This document shows positions 1 through 8,175 of a stretch of DNA of 64,000 bases, one piece after another. Under the pieces are notes generated by a model that searched no databases, was not told where the DNA came from, and was given only the letters and a program-made list of their open reading frames with translations. The stretch is from positions 124,001-188,000 of the forward strand of contig NZ_JAFIQV010000006.1 of assembly GCF_017356015.1 (NCBI RefSeq), read 5' to 3'. The stretch is from Azospirillum sp. SYSU D00513. GTDB taxonomy: Bacteria; Pseudomonadota; Alphaproteobacteria; Azospirillales; Azospirillaceae. Numbering within the stretch: the first letter of the stretch is position 1; every line of letters starts with the position of its first letter. A program made the position numbers and the translations under genes.

Positions 1-1
1 G

Positions 2-571
2 GTGCTGACGCCCTGCTTCGCGGCGTTCCGGCGGGACTTCCCCGGGATCACGCTGGAGGTCGTCGTCACCAACAGCTTCCTAACCCTGACCAAGCGCGAC
101 GCGGACGTGGCGATCCGGCCATCCGGCGCGGTGCCGGAGACGCTCGTCGGGCGGCGCGCCGCGGCGATCGCGTCCGCCGTCTATGCCGCCGCGTCCGTTG
201 AGGACTCGGCTGATCCGGCCGCGCAGGACTGGGTCGGGCCGGACGAAAGCCTCGGGCATCTGGGCTTCGCGAAATGGCTCCGCGCCCATGTTCCGCCGGA
301 GCGGGTCGTCTACCGCTCCAACAGCCTGCTCGGGTTGCGCGCGGCCGTGCGCGCCGGCCTCGGGCGGGCGATCCTGCCCTGCTTCCTGATGGACTCCGAT
401 CCCAGTCTGCGGCGGATCGGCCCGCTCATGGCGGAGATGGAAAGCACGCTCTGGCTCCTCACCCACCCGGACCTGAGGCAGGTGGCCCGCGTGCGCGCCT
501 TCCTCGACGTCATGGCGCAGGAGATCGGACGCCGCCGCGCCGCCTTCGAAGGCACCCCGCCGGGCGGGTGA
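2..571 (+). CDS. LysR-family transcriptional regulator, C-terminal part (5' truncated by window edge)
   Basis: About 189 residues are present and match the effector-binding domain of LysR regulators: LEVVVTNSFLTLTKRDADVAIRPSG near the start, then YRSNSLLGLRAAVRAGLGRAILPCF, the usual stretch that scores ligand-dependent conformation, and a late WLLTHPDLRQVARVRAFLDVM segment. The N-terminal winged helix-turn-helix must lie before base 1, so the GTG at base 2 is not a true start. It would act as a cytoplasmic DNA-binding regulator; its target is probably divergent and outside the window. A tandem repeat begins about 40 bp after the stop. Family assignment is firm; the effector is unknown. Confidence 0.88.
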   Translation: MLTPCFAAFRRDFPGITLEVVVTNSFLTLTKRDADVAIRPSGAVPETLVGRRAAAIASAVYAAASVEDSADPAAQDWVGPDESLGHLGFAKWLRAHVPPERVVYRSNSLLGLRAAVRAGLGRAILPCFLMDSDPSLRRIGPLMAEMESTLWLLTHPDLRQVARVRAFLDVMAQEIGRRRAAFEGTPPGG

Positions 572-609
572 AATCGACCGGTGAGGGACGCGCGGTGGCG
601 GGGCCGCAG

Positions 610-723
610 GCGTTCCGCAGGCATTCCATGGGCGTTCCGCCCTCTGATCAGCGGGCGTTCCGCCCTGTGATCAACGAGCGTTCCGCCTTCTGATCAACGG
701 GTGTTCCACCCTGTGACAAGCAC
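610..723. repeat. 23-bp tandem direct repeat, four copies plus one degenerate copy
   Basis: Four head-to-tail units of exactly 23 bp start at 632, 655, 678 and 701. Each opens with GCGTTCCGCC (GTGTTCCACC in the last) and the first three carry the palindrome TGATCA near the end. A degenerate 22-bp unit with GCGTTCCGCA precedes them at 610. The array lies between the LysR stop and an AT-richer promoter-like stretch at about 755-800. It could be a minisatellite, an operator array or iteron-like DNA; no replication gene is nearby, so I do not call it an origin. Confidence 0.85.
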
Positions 724-806
724 GCCCTTTCCCGAGGAACCGCTCGCCCTATCGGAAATTTTTAGACTAATGTTGGCAACATCGTTGCTTAACAGGACGA
801 AGTGTT

Positions 807-1091
807 TTGCACGGACATGCGGCTGCTTTGCGTGCCTACCATCGGGCGATCCGGCAGATCCGCGCGCGCAGCCGGGAATGCTGCTGCATCGGCACCCGCC
901 AGAGGCTGATCGGGGTCGAGCGCGCCCTGATGCGGCTGCTGCTGGAAGCGGAGGCGGCCTCCGCGAGCGCGTCCGCCTCGGTGCGGCAGCCACAGGCCGG
1001 ATGGTGGACGCGGACCGCGCTCCGGGACAAGGAACGGGACTTTTCCCGGTGGGACCCCGTCCTGCGCAGGCATCCGGCCCTGGGTTGGTGA
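807..1091 (+). CDS. Small basic hypothetical protein, 94 aa
   Basis: The reading frame starts with TTG at 807, with AGGA at 793-796 as a possible ribosome-binding site and an AT-rich stretch (TTTTTAGACTAATGTTGGCAAC) upstream as a likely promoter. The product is rich in Arg and Ala, with a motif RAIRQIRARSRECCCIGT near the N-terminus that holds three adjacent cysteines. It has no signal peptide or membrane segment. I do not recognise a family. Support comes from the promoter-like spacing, the ribosome-binding site and the absence of a better frame on either strand. It could still be a chance frame in GC-rich DNA. Confidence 0.45.
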   Translation: MHGHAAALRAYHRAIRQIRARSRECCCIGTRQRLIGVERALMRLLLEAEAASASASASVRQPQAGWWTRTALRDKERDFSRWDPVLRRHPALGW

Positions 1092-1110
1092 GGGAGCGCC
1101 GGCCCGGCGC

Positions 1111-1287
1111 CTAATGCAGCAGGGGCGGCCTTGTCCAGGACTCCACCGTCGCCACGGCCTCCGCCGCCGGCACCTCCGGATGATGGAAGGTGAAGATCAC
1201 CACCCCAGCCTCCCGGGCGTGGGATTCCGGCTCGCCGCGGGAGACCAGTTCCGCATAGACCCGTTCGACGATTTCACGGCAGCACAT
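1111..1287 (-). CDS. Small hypothetical protein, 58 aa
   Basis: The start ATG at 1287 is preceded on the minus strand by GCGAGGAGTCCTTCC, a good ribosome-binding site at normal spacing; an upstream extension of the same frame to 1356 lacks one. The protein begins MCCREIVERVYAELVSRG and ends ESWTRPPLLH. It looks like a short soluble protein with an N-terminal amphipathic helix, two adjacent cysteines and a following beta-rich part (AGVVIFTFHHPEVPA). No family is recognised. It is convergent with the 94-aa gene, about 20 bp away. Confidence 0.5.
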   Translation of the reverse strand: MCCREIVERVYAELVSRGEPESHAREAGVVIFTFHHPEVPAAEAVATVESWTRPPLLH

Positions 1288-1507
1288 GGAAGGACTCCTC
1301 GCGGTCGCCGGAATGCGCGCAGCACTTTCGGCGCCTGCAATCGTAACACATCGCACCCGGCGGAGTCACAGGCGCGACGCTTTGCCGTGCATCTGGCCGG
1401 CATGGTCCGACCCATGCCCTTCGTTACAATTTGAGTGAAAAATCATGCTGGATGTGTCGCGAGGAGCCGTTTAAATTGACGTCATATATCGATTGAACGA
1501 GGCTGGG

Positions 1508-2860
1508 ATGAGCGGCGCGGAAGACCTTCAAAAGCGTCTCGCCTTTGTCGGATTCGATGAAGAGGCGCGCTCGGCCCTCGTGGAGTTCCATCCCGTCCTG
1601 AAGGACACCCTTCCCGGCATCCTGACCAAGTTCTACGAGCACGTGCGTGGGTGGCCGGAAATGTCCGCCATGTTCCCGGGCGGCGCGGTTTCGATGGACC
1701 GGGCCAGGTCGGCGCAGATCGAGCATTGGCTGAAGCTGTTTTCCGGGCGGTTCGACGCGGCCTACATGGACTCCGTGCGGCGCATCGGCCTGACACACAG
1801 CCGCATCGGGCTGGAGCCCCGCTGGTACATCGGCGGATACTCCTTCATCCTGAACCACGTCTACGCCCTGGCGGCGCGGCGTTTCGGCAGCCGCCTCAAC
1901 CCGGCCGCCGCCCAGGACAGGACGGCGCGCCTGATGCGCGCGCTCAACCTCGCCTCCATGCTCGACATGGACCTCGTGATCGCGATCTATCTCGCCGAGA
2001 ACAGGACCGCCTACGACCGTCGCCTCACCGGCTTGGCCGACGGCTTCGAGGCCAGCATCGGCAAGGTGGTCGAGGCGATCGCCGCCGAAGCGGTCGATGT
2101 GAAGGGCGCTGCGGCGGCGCTGTCCTCCGGCGCCTCGCGGGCGAGCGGCCAGGTGACGGCCGTGTCCGCGGCGGCGGAACAGGCGTCCACCAACATCCAG
2201 ACCGTCGCGGCGGCGGCCGGGGAACTCTCCGCCTCCATCCTGGAGATCGGCCGTCAGGTCACGAACCAGTCGCGCATTTCCGGCGAGGCGGTTCAGGAGG
2301 CCGAACGCACCAAGGCCACGGTGCAGGGGCTCGTGGAGGCGGCGAACCAGATCGGGCAGGTGGTTGAGCTGATCCAGAGCATCGCCGGCCAGACCAACCT
2401 GTTGGCGCTGAACGCCACCATCGAAGCGGCGCGGGCCGGGGAGGCGGGCAAGGGATTCGCCGTCGTGGCCGGTGAGGTGAAGAGCCTCGCCAACCAAACC
2501 GCCAGGGCCACCGAGGAAATCCAGCTCAAGGTGCAGGAAATCCAGGGCGCCACCGGCGGGGCACGGGACGCCATCGATGCCATCGGCCGCACCATCGGCC
2601 AGATGAACGAGATCTCCACGGCCATCGCCGCCGCCGTCGAGGAGCAGGACGCCGCGACGGGCAAGATCGCCGAAAACGTCGCGCAGGCGGCGCGCGGGAC
2701 CGAGGACGTCAACACCAATGTCGGCGGGGTGACCGAGGCCGCAGCGGAAACCGGTGCCGCCGCCGGCCAGCTTCTCGTCACGGCGAACCGTCTGGCCGAG
2801 GAGGCGGAGCGGCTCAAAGGCGCTGCCCGCGACTTCAACGCGACGGTCCGGGCGGCCTGA
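1508..2860 (+). CDS. Globin-coupled methyl-accepting chemotaxis protein (HemAT-like aerotaxis sensor)
   Basis: This 450-residue protein pairs an N-terminal protoglobin-type sensor (about residues 5-165) with a C-terminal chemoreceptor signalling domain. His97 in LTHSRIGL is the expected proximal heme ligand. The conserved receptor hairpin is at about 293-335 ([19 protein letters not shown], then [14 protein letters not shown]). There is no transmembrane segment, so it is a cytoplasmic receptor, as in known HemAT proteins that sense O2. The ATG at 1508 is chosen because GAGG lies 5-8 bp upstream; a TTG at 1493 is in frame but poorly placed. By family it would signal through CheW/CheA to the flagellar motor; no che genes are in the window. 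Confidence 0.93.
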   Translation: MSGAEDLQKRLAFVGFDEEARSALVEFHPVLKDTLPGILTKFYEHVRGWPEMSAMFPGGAVSMDRARSAQIEHWLKLFSGRFDAAYMDSVRRIGLTHSRIGLEPRWYIGGYSFILNHVYALAARRFGSRLNPAAAQDRTARLMRALNLASMLDMDLVIAIYLAENRTAYDRRLTGLADGFEASIGKVVEAIAAEAVDVKGAAAALSSGASRASGQVTAVSAAAEQASTNIQTVAAAAGELSASILEIGRQVTNQSRISGEAVQEAERTKATVQGLVEAANQIGQVVELIQSIAGQTNLLALNATIEAARAGEAGKGFAVVAGEVKSLANQTARATEEIQLKVQEIQGATGGARDAIDAIGRTIGQMNEISTAIAAAVEEQDAATGKIAENVAQAARGTEDVNTNVGGVTEAAAETGAAAGQLLVTANRLAEEAERLKGAARDFNATVRAA

Positions 2861-2915
2861 ACCGCGCGGGCGTGCTCAGATGGTCTGGCCTGGGCCGCCT
2901 GGCTTGGTTGCTTGG

Positions 2916-3689
2916 CTACAGGGCGTCGTCCATCAGCCGGCAGTCGAGCAGGGCCGGCTCCACCGAACGCTCCAGCGCCAACAGCACGCCGTCCATGAAG
3001 TCCATGAGACCATCCGAGGCCTCCACCGCCTCCTCCACCCGCCGGCCCGCGAGGGCGGAAAGGATGGCCAGATGCCGGTCGATGGACAGGTCCGCCCCCG
3101 GCTTCCCGGCCGCGTGGGTGTGATAGATCCAGCCGATGCGGCGGAAAATGGTGTGGAGCGGCCGGAGCGTGTGCTCCAGGAAGGGTTCCCCGGCGGCGGC
3201 CAGGATCAGCCGGTCGATGCGGCGGTCGATCAGGTTGAATTCCCCGATCTCCATGCCGTCGCGCCGCTCCCGCAGGAGCCGTTCCAGATGGATCGCCTGG
3301 TTGCGGTGGGTGGGTCCTGATCGTTCCGCGGCGAGGCGGACGACGAACCGCTCCAGATCCTTGCGCAGCCCCAGCAGCAGGCGGTCGCGGGCGAGGTCGA
3401 TGGGCGCGATCTGGATCCCGTGGCGCGGGCGCACCAGGATCAGCGTGTCCGCGGCGAGCCGGCTGACCGCTTGGTGCACGGGCGTGCGCCCGAATCCGGT
3501 CATCGCCTGCAGATCCTGGATCGTCAGCATGAAACCAGGCTTCAGCGTGCAGTCGACGATGAACTCCTCGAGCCGCTCGTAGGCGAGTTCGATCAGGTTC
3601 ACCCGGTTCCGGCGCCGGACCGCCGATTCCTCCGGCTCCTCCCCCTCCACCCGGTCCTCGGGCATCCCCGGTTGGGTGCGTTCGTCCAT
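2916..3689 (-). CDS. GntR-family regulator with FCD-type effector domain
   Basis: The protein has 257 residues. The N-terminal winged helix (about 30-95) includes LIELAYERLEEFIVDC and TGFGRTPVHQAVSRL, and an all-helical ligand-binding domain of the FCD type follows, with ERFVVRLAAERSG and a late IDRHLAILSALAGR. ATG 3689 is preceded by GGGAG and GTGGGA; an upstream TTG in the same frame is less likely. It is divergent from the sugar-acid operon starting at 3863, and two dyads lie in the 173-bp gap. The natural inference is a repressor of that operon responding to a sugar acid or its keto-deoxy product. Family is sure; target and ligand are inferred. Confidence 0.88.
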   Translation of the reverse strand: MDERTQPGMPEDRVEGEEPEESAVRRRNRVNLIELAYERLEEFIVDCTLKPGFMLTIQDLQAMTGFGRTPVHQAVSRLAADTLILVRPRHGIQIAPIDLARDRLLLGLRKDLERFVVRLAAERSGPTHRNQAIHLERLLRERRDGMEIGEFNLIDRRIDRLILAAAGEPFLEHTLRPLHTIFRRIGWIYHTHAAGKPGADLSIDRHLAILSALAGRRVEEAVEASDGLMDFMDGVLLALERSVEPALLDCRLMDDAL

Positions 3690-3722
3690 TCCCACTGCTC
3701 CCTGCCCGGCCAACTCCCCGGT

Positions 3723-3781
3723 CCCAAGCTACAACGTAACCTTGGGCGGGTGCCACATTGGAAAATGTTGTGATATTTCAC
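3723..3781. promoter_or_regulatory. Divergent promoter region with two candidate operators
   Basis: Two dyads are visible. CCCAAG at 3723-3728 pairs with CTTGGG at 3741-3746. At 3770-3781 lies GTGATATTTCAC, an inverted repeat matching its complement at 10 of 12 positions, similar in form to FCD-GntR operators. The intervening ACATTGGAAAATGT (3754-3767) is also symmetric. The region separates the GntR gene (3689, minus) from the dehydratase gene (3863, plus), so binding here could control both. This is inference from symmetry and position. Confidence 0.45.
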
Positions 3782-3862
3782 CAGCGAACCTATGCTCTCG
3801 TGCAAAGAGCGCCACCCCGTCGGGGAAAGGCCGCTTCGGGAAAGGGAAGGAACGGGTTCGGA

Positions 3863-5062
3863 ATGAAGATCACCCTGATCGAAACGCTGCGGACGGCTGA
3901 GTTCGCGAATGTGCTCTGGGTCCGCGTCCACACCGATTCGGGGCTGATCGGTCTCGGCGAGACCTTCTATGGTGCTGCCGCCGTGGAGGCGCACATCCAC
4001 GACACGCTGGCCGGGCGCCTGCTGGGGCGCGACCCGCTCCAGATCGAGGCTATCCACCGGGACCTCGTCAACCTGCCGATGGCCCAGTCCTCGACGGGCG
4101 TCGAGTACCGCGCGGCCTCGGCAGTGGACATCGCGCTGTGGGACCTGTTCGGCAAGGTCTGCGGCCTGCCGGTGCACCAGATGCTGGGCGGGCTCTGCCG
4201 CGACCGGCTGCGCGTCTACAACACCTGCGCCGGCTACGGTTATGTCCGCTCCAACAACATCAAGCCGGTCGCGAACTGGAACTTCGGCCATTCGGAAGGC
4301 CCTTACGAGGACCTGCACGGCTTCATGAACGACGCCGGCGCCCTGGCGGAGAACCTGCTGGAGAGCGGCATCACGGCGATGAAGATCTGGCCCTTCGACC
4401 CGGTCGCGCAGGAGAACCAGGGGCTGTTCATCACCGCCGCCCAGATGCGCACGGCTCTGGAGCCCTTCGAGAAGATCCGCAAGCGGGTCGGCGACCGGAT
4501 GGACATCATGGTGGAGTTCCACTCCCTGTGGAACCTCACCACCGCCAAGCAGATCGCCCGCGCGCTGGAGCCCTACGCGCCGGCTTGGTTCGAGGACCCG
4601 ATCCGCATGAACTCCTCGCAGGCGCTGGCCGAATACGCCCGCTCCACCAGCGTGCCGGTCTGCGCCAGTGAGACGCTGGGCTCGCGCTGGGCCTACAAGG
4701 AGATGCTGGACCGCGACGCCGTTGGCATCGTCATGGTGGACCTCTGCTGGACCGGCGGGCTGACCGAGGGGCGCAAGATCGCGGCACTGGCCGAGGCGCA
4801 CCACAAGCCCTTCGCGCCGCACGACTGCATCGGCCCGGTCGGCTTCGCCGCCGCCGTCCACGCCTCCTTCAGCCAGCCCAACACGCTGATCCAGGAATCG
4901 GTGCGCGCCTTCTACGACGGCTGGTACCGGGAGCTGGTCACCGCCGTGCCGCGGATCGAGGGCGGGTACGTCTACCCCATGGAAGGGCCGGGCCTCGGCA
5001 CCGACCTGCTGCCGGCCGTCCTCGAGCGGCCGGACCTCGTCGTCCGCCGCACGCAGCCCTGA
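3863..5062 (+). CDS. Mandelate racemase/muconate lactonizing enzyme family dehydratase (enolase superfamily)
   Basis: This 399-residue protein is of normal length for an enolase-superfamily sugar-acid dehydratase. Visible active-site landmarks are MKIWPFDP on the second barrel strand (catalytic Lys), MVEFHSLWN and WFEDPIR (metal-binding acids), CASETLGSRW (third metal acid) and FAPHDCIGP (His of the His-Asp dyad). It starts at ATG 3863 behind AAGGAACGGG; a long upstream extension from 3758 covers the promoter and is rejected. Such enzymes dehydrate aldonic acids to 2-keto-3-deoxy acids. With idonate and gluconate dehydrogenases next in the operon, D-gluconate or a related hexonate is the likely substrate, but the sequence does not fix it. 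Confidence 0.88.
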   Translation: MKITLIETLRTAEFANVLWVRVHTDSGLIGLGETFYGAAAVEAHIHDTLAGRLLGRDPLQIEAIHRDLVNLPMAQSSTGVEYRAASAVDIALWDLFGKVCGLPVHQMLGGLCRDRLRVYNTCAGYGYVRSNNIKPVANWNFGHSEGPYEDLHGFMNDAGALAENLLESGITAMKIWPFDPVAQENQGLFITAAQMRTALEPFEKIRKRVGDRMDIMVEFHSLWNLTTAKQIARALEPYAPAWFEDPIRMNSSQALAEYARSTSVPVCASETLGSRWAYKEMLDRDAVGIVMVDLCWTGGLTEGRKIAALAEAHHKPFAPHDCIGPVGFAAAVHASFSQPNTLIQESVRAFYDGWYRELVTAVPRIEGGYVYPMEGPGLGTDLLPAVLERPDLVVRRTQP

Positions 5063-5075
5063 GGAGACCGCGCTC

Positions 5076-5843
5076 ATGTCCCAGACACTGTTCGACCTGT
5101 CCGGCCGTACGGCCCTCGTCACCGGCTCCACGCGGGGGCTTGGGCGCGCCATCGCCGAGGGGCTGGCGGCGGCCGGCGCCGCCGTCGTGCTGAACGGCAC
5201 CGGCGGCGAGCGGCTCGCCACGGCGGCGGCGGAGATGCGGGCGAAGGGCTACGCCGTCCGCGAGGCGGCCTTCGACGTCACGGACGAGGCGGCGGTGACC
5301 GAGGCCTTCGCCCGGCTCGACGAGGCCGGCGTCGTGGTGGACATACTGGTGAACAATGCCGGCATGCAGCTGCGCAAGCCGATGGTCGAGCTGTCCACGC
5401 CGGAATGGCAGAAGGTCATCGACACCAACCTGACCAGCGCCTTCGTGATCGGCCGCGAGGCGGCCCGGCGGATGATCCCGCGCGGCCGGGGCAAGATCAT
5501 CAACATCGGCTCCCTGACCAGCGAGCTGGCCCGCGCGACGGTCGCGCCCTATACCGTCGCCAAGGGCGGCATCAAGATGCTGACCCGCGCGATGGCCGCG
5601 GAATGGGCCGCGGACGGCATCCAGGCCAACGCGATCGGCCCCGGCTACATGCTGACCGACATGAACAAGCCGCTGATCGAGAATCCGGCCTTCGACGCCT
5701 GGGTCAAGGGCCGCACCCCGTCCCGGCGCTGGGGAAAGCCGGAGGAGCTGATCGGCACGGCGGTCTTCCTCGCCTCCGCCGCGTCGGACTACGTCAACGG
5801 CCAGATCATCTACGTGGACGGCGGCATGCTGGCCGTCCTCTGA
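5076..5843 (+). CDS. SDR-family oxidoreductase, gluconate 5-dehydrogenase-like
   Basis: The 255-residue protein is a classical short-chain dehydrogenase: TGSTRGLG at the N-terminus for NAD(P) binding, NNAG, a Ser in INIGSLTSE, YTVAK as the catalytic Tyr-Lys pair, and GPGYMLTDMNKPL near the substrate loop. The opening LFDLSGRTALVTGSTRGLG resembles gluconate 5-dehydrogenases (IdnO/Gno type), which interconvert 5-keto-D-gluconate and D-gluconate. It follows the dehydratase by 13 bp, with GAGGAG just before the ATG. It forms a paralogous pair with the SDR at 8176. Subfamily is likely; the exact substrate is inferred. Confidence 0.85.
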   Translation: MSQTLFDLSGRTALVTGSTRGLGRAIAEGLAAAGAAVVLNGTGGERLATAAAEMRAKGYAVREAAFDVTDEAAVTEAFARLDEAGVVVDILVNNAGMQLRKPMVELSTPEWQKVIDTNLTSAFVIGREAARRMIPRGRGKIINIGSLTSELARATVAPYTVAKGGIKMLTRAMAAEWAADGIQANAIGPGYMLTDMNKPLIENPAFDAWVKGRTPSRRWGKPEELIGTAVFLASAASDYVNGQIIYVDGGMLAVL

Positions 5844-5917
5844 CGGACCCGGCCCCCGCGATCAACCCCGGCAGAGCCCGGCCACCGGCGCTGCCACCGA
5901 CAAAGAGGGAAGTTTCC

Positions 5918-6952
5918 ATGCGCGGCGTCGTCATTCATGCGCCCAAGGACCTGCGGGTCGAAAGCATCGCGGAGGCCGCGCCCGGCCCCGGCGAGGTCCG
6001 GGTCCGGATTGAGGCCGGCGGCATCTGCGGGTCGGACCTGCACTACTTCAACCATGGCGGCTTCGGCACCGTGCGCATCAAGGAGCCGATGGTGCTCGGC
6101 CACGAGATCGCCGGCACGGTGGAAGAGGTCGGCGCCGAGGTTCAGGGACTGCGCCCCGGCACCCGCGTCGCGGTCAACCCCAGCCGCCCCTGCGGGCGGT
6201 GCCGCTATTGCCGCGAGGGCATGCGCAACGAGTGCCTGGACATGCGCTTCATGGGCAGCGCCATGCGCTTCCCGCACGTTCAGGGCGGCTTCCGGCAGAG
6301 CCTCACCGTGCTGGCCGAGCAGGCGGTGCCCATCGCCGAGGGCATGAGCATGGCCGAGGCGGCGATGGCGGAGCCGCTGGCCGTCTGCCTGCACGGCGCG
6401 CGCCGGGCGGGTTCGCTGATGGGCAAGCGCGTGCTGGTCACCGGCTGCGGCCCGATTGGCGCCCTGTCGGTGCTGGTCGCCAGGGCGGCCGGCGCGGCGG
6501 AGATCGTGGCGACCGACGTCGCCGCCTTCCCGCTGAGCGTCGCGGCACGGCTCGGCGCCAACCGGACGGTCAACGTCGCCGACGAGCGCGACGGCCTCGC
6601 CCCCTACACGGCGGACAAGGGGACCTTCGACGTCCTGTTCGAGGCGTCGGGCCAGGAATCGGCCCTGCGCGGCGCGCTCGACGCCGTCCGTCCGGGCGGG
6701 GTGGTCGTGCAGCTCGGCCTCGGCGGCGACATCGCCGTGCCGATGAACGTGCTGGTCACCAAGGAGCTGGACATGCGCGGCACCTTCCGTTTCGACACGG
6801 AGTTCGCGCTGGCCGTCGAGCTGATGGGGAGCGGGAAGCTGGACGTGCGGCCCTTGCTGACGGCCAGCGTGCCGTTCGGCGAGGCGGCGGAGGCCTTCCG
6901 CCTCGCGCTCGACCGGACGCAGTCCATGAAGGTCCAGATGACCTTCGCGTAA
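5918..6952 (+). CDS. idnD: L-idonate 5-dehydrogenase-like zinc alcohol dehydrogenase
   Basis: This 344-residue medium-chain dehydrogenase has the zinc site GICGSDLHYFNHGG and GHEIAGTVEEVG, a structural-zinc cysteine cluster (PCGRCRYCREGMRNEC), and a Rossmann segment (VLVTGCGPIGALSVLVARAAGA). The MRFMG-type loop after the cysteines and the HYF motif fit L-idonate 5-dehydrogenase, which oxidises L-idonate to 5-keto-D-gluconate. The start at ATG 5918 has AAAGAGGGA 9 bp upstream. With the neighbouring gluconate 5-dehydrogenase it would give the two-step conversion L-idonate to D-gluconate. Sorbitol- or xylitol-dehydrogenase-like activity is the main alternative. Confidence 0.8.
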   Translation: MRGVVIHAPKDLRVESIAEAAPGPGEVRVRIEAGGICGSDLHYFNHGGFGTVRIKEPMVLGHEIAGTVEEVGAEVQGLRPGTRVAVNPSRPCGRCRYCREGMRNECLDMRFMGSAMRFPHVQGGFRQSLTVLAEQAVPIAEGMSMAEAAMAEPLAVCLHGARRAGSLMGKRVLVTGCGPIGALSVLVARAAGAAEIVATDVAAFPLSVAARLGANRTVNVADERDGLAPYTADKGTFDVLFEASGQESALRGALDAVRPGGVVVQLGLGGDIAVPMNVLVTKELDMRGTFRFDTEFALAVELMGSGKLDVRPLLTASVPFGEAAEAFRLALDRTQSMKVQMTFA

Positions 6953-7033
6953 AGGCGGGGACCCGTCGCAAAGGTCGCCTGTGACCAAGCCGCCGGCCGT
7001 GAATGCCGGCTTTCAAAAAGGGGGAAGACAACC

Positions 7034-8047
7034 ATGAAGTTCTCGTTCGAACGGCTCTGCGTCGCGGCCGTCGCGGCCATCGCCCTGATGTCCGGCGGCG
7101 CCTTCGCCCAGGAGACCCGCACGGCCAAGCTCGGCCATGCCCATCCGATGGAACACGCCCAGGCCAAGGCGATGATCCAGTTCGCCCAGGACGTCGAGGC
7201 CGCCACGAACAAGCGCGTGAAGATCAACGTCTTCCACAGCGCCTCGCTGGGCGGCGACGACAAGCAGCTCCAGGCCGTCCAGACGGGCGTGCAGGAGTTC
7301 TACATCGGCGCGCTGGCCCCGCTGGCGGGCAAGATCCAGGACGTGCGCATCTTCGACTTCCCCTTCATGTTCAACAACCTGCGGGAGGTCGAGTACGTCT
7401 TCAACGGCCCGGTCGGTCGCAAGATCCTCGACAAGCTGGAGCCGATGGGCATGGTCGGGCTTGGCTGGAGCCATGCCGGCTTCCGCGAGCTTTCGAACCG
7501 CCAGCGCCCGGTGACCAAGGCCGAGGACATCGCCGGCCTGAAGGTCCGCGTCATGCAGAACCCGGTGGCGCTGGAGACCTGGAAGGCGCTCGGCGCCAAC
7601 GCCGTGCCGATGTCCTTCTCGGAGGTGTTCACGGCACTCGAGACCGGCTCGCTCGACGGGCAGGAGAACCCTCTTCAGCACATGCACGCGAACAAGATGT
7701 TCGAGGTGCAGAAGTACGTCACCCTGACCAACCACGTCTACACGCCGGTCACCCTGCTTGCGTCGAAGAAGTTCTGGGACCAGCTGACGCCCGCCGACCA
7801 GGATGCCGTCCGCAAGGCGGCGGCCGGCGCACTGGCGCTCCAGAACAAGCTGATCGCCGAGGGTGACGACAAGGCCATCGCCGAGCTGAAGAAGGAAGGC
7901 ATGACCCTGACGGAAATGCCGCCGGAGGAGATCGCCAAGCTCCAGGCGAAGGTCCAGCCGGTCGTCGAGAAATACACGAAGGAGATCGGGCCGGAGTTCG
8001 TGAACGAGTTCCGCGCCGAGATCGAAAAGGCCCGCAAGGCCCAGTAA
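7034..8047 (+). CDS. TRAP transporter substrate-binding protein (DctP family)
   Basis: This 337-residue periplasmic protein starts with a Sec signal peptide (MKFSFERLCVAAVAAIALM, then cleavage near AFAQ). The mature part has the DctP pattern: KLGHAHPMEHAQAKA, FHSASLGGDDK, IFDFPFMF, GLKVRVMQNPV with the arginine that binds the ligand carboxylate, and DGQENPLQHM. The ATG at 7034 is preceded by AAAGGGGGAAGACA. It sits between the idonate dehydrogenase and the second SDR, so it most likely captures an aldonate or similar sugar acid. No DctQ or DctM gene is in this operon, so membrane partners must be encoded elsewhere. Confidence 0.93.
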   Translation: MKFSFERLCVAAVAAIALMSGGAFAQETRTAKLGHAHPMEHAQAKAMIQFAQDVEAATNKRVKINVFHSASLGGDDKQLQAVQTGVQEFYIGALAPLAGKIQDVRIFDFPFMFNNLREVEYVFNGPVGRKILDKLEPMGMVGLGWSHAGFRELSNRQRPVTKAEDIAGLKVRVMQNPVALETWKALGANAVPMSFSEVFTALETGSLDGQENPLQHMHANKMFEVQKYVTLTNHVYTPVTLLASKKFWDQLTPADQDAVRKAAAGALALQNKLIAEGDDKAIAELKKEGMTLTEMPPEEIAKLQAKVQPVVEKYTKEIGPEFVNEFRAEIEKARKAQ

Positions 8048-8048
8048 G

Positions 8049-8086
8049 GCCGGCGCCCCTCATTCTTTTTCCGTCCGGGCGCCGGC
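8049..8086 (+). terminator. Hairpin after the TRAP binding-protein gene
   Basis: GCCGGCGCCC at 8049-8058 pairs perfectly with GGGCGCCGGC at 8077-8086. The loop of 18 nt contains five T's. There is no T-run after the stem, so it is more likely an mRNA-stabilising or partial termination hairpin, as often follows highly expressed binding-protein genes, than a strong terminator before the SDR at 8176. Confidence 0.5.
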
Positions 8087-8175
8087 AGCCGCCAGCGTCC
8101 GGATGGGCCTTGATCCCTTTCTTTTTTCGATATGCCGGCGCGGCGGCCATGGCCCGCCGGAATTGGAGACGTCTC

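Noticed and set aside
610..723. Possible CRISPR array
   Set aside because: Units are contiguous without spacers and no cas genes are present; it is a plain tandem repeat.
610..723. Replication origin with iterons
   Set aside because: No repA, repC, parA or DnaA-box cluster is visible nearby; the repeats alone do not support an origin.
3599..5221. 540-codon minus-strand frame
   Set aside because: It is antisense to the dehydratase gene, with His/Arg/Gln-rich shadow composition and no motif.
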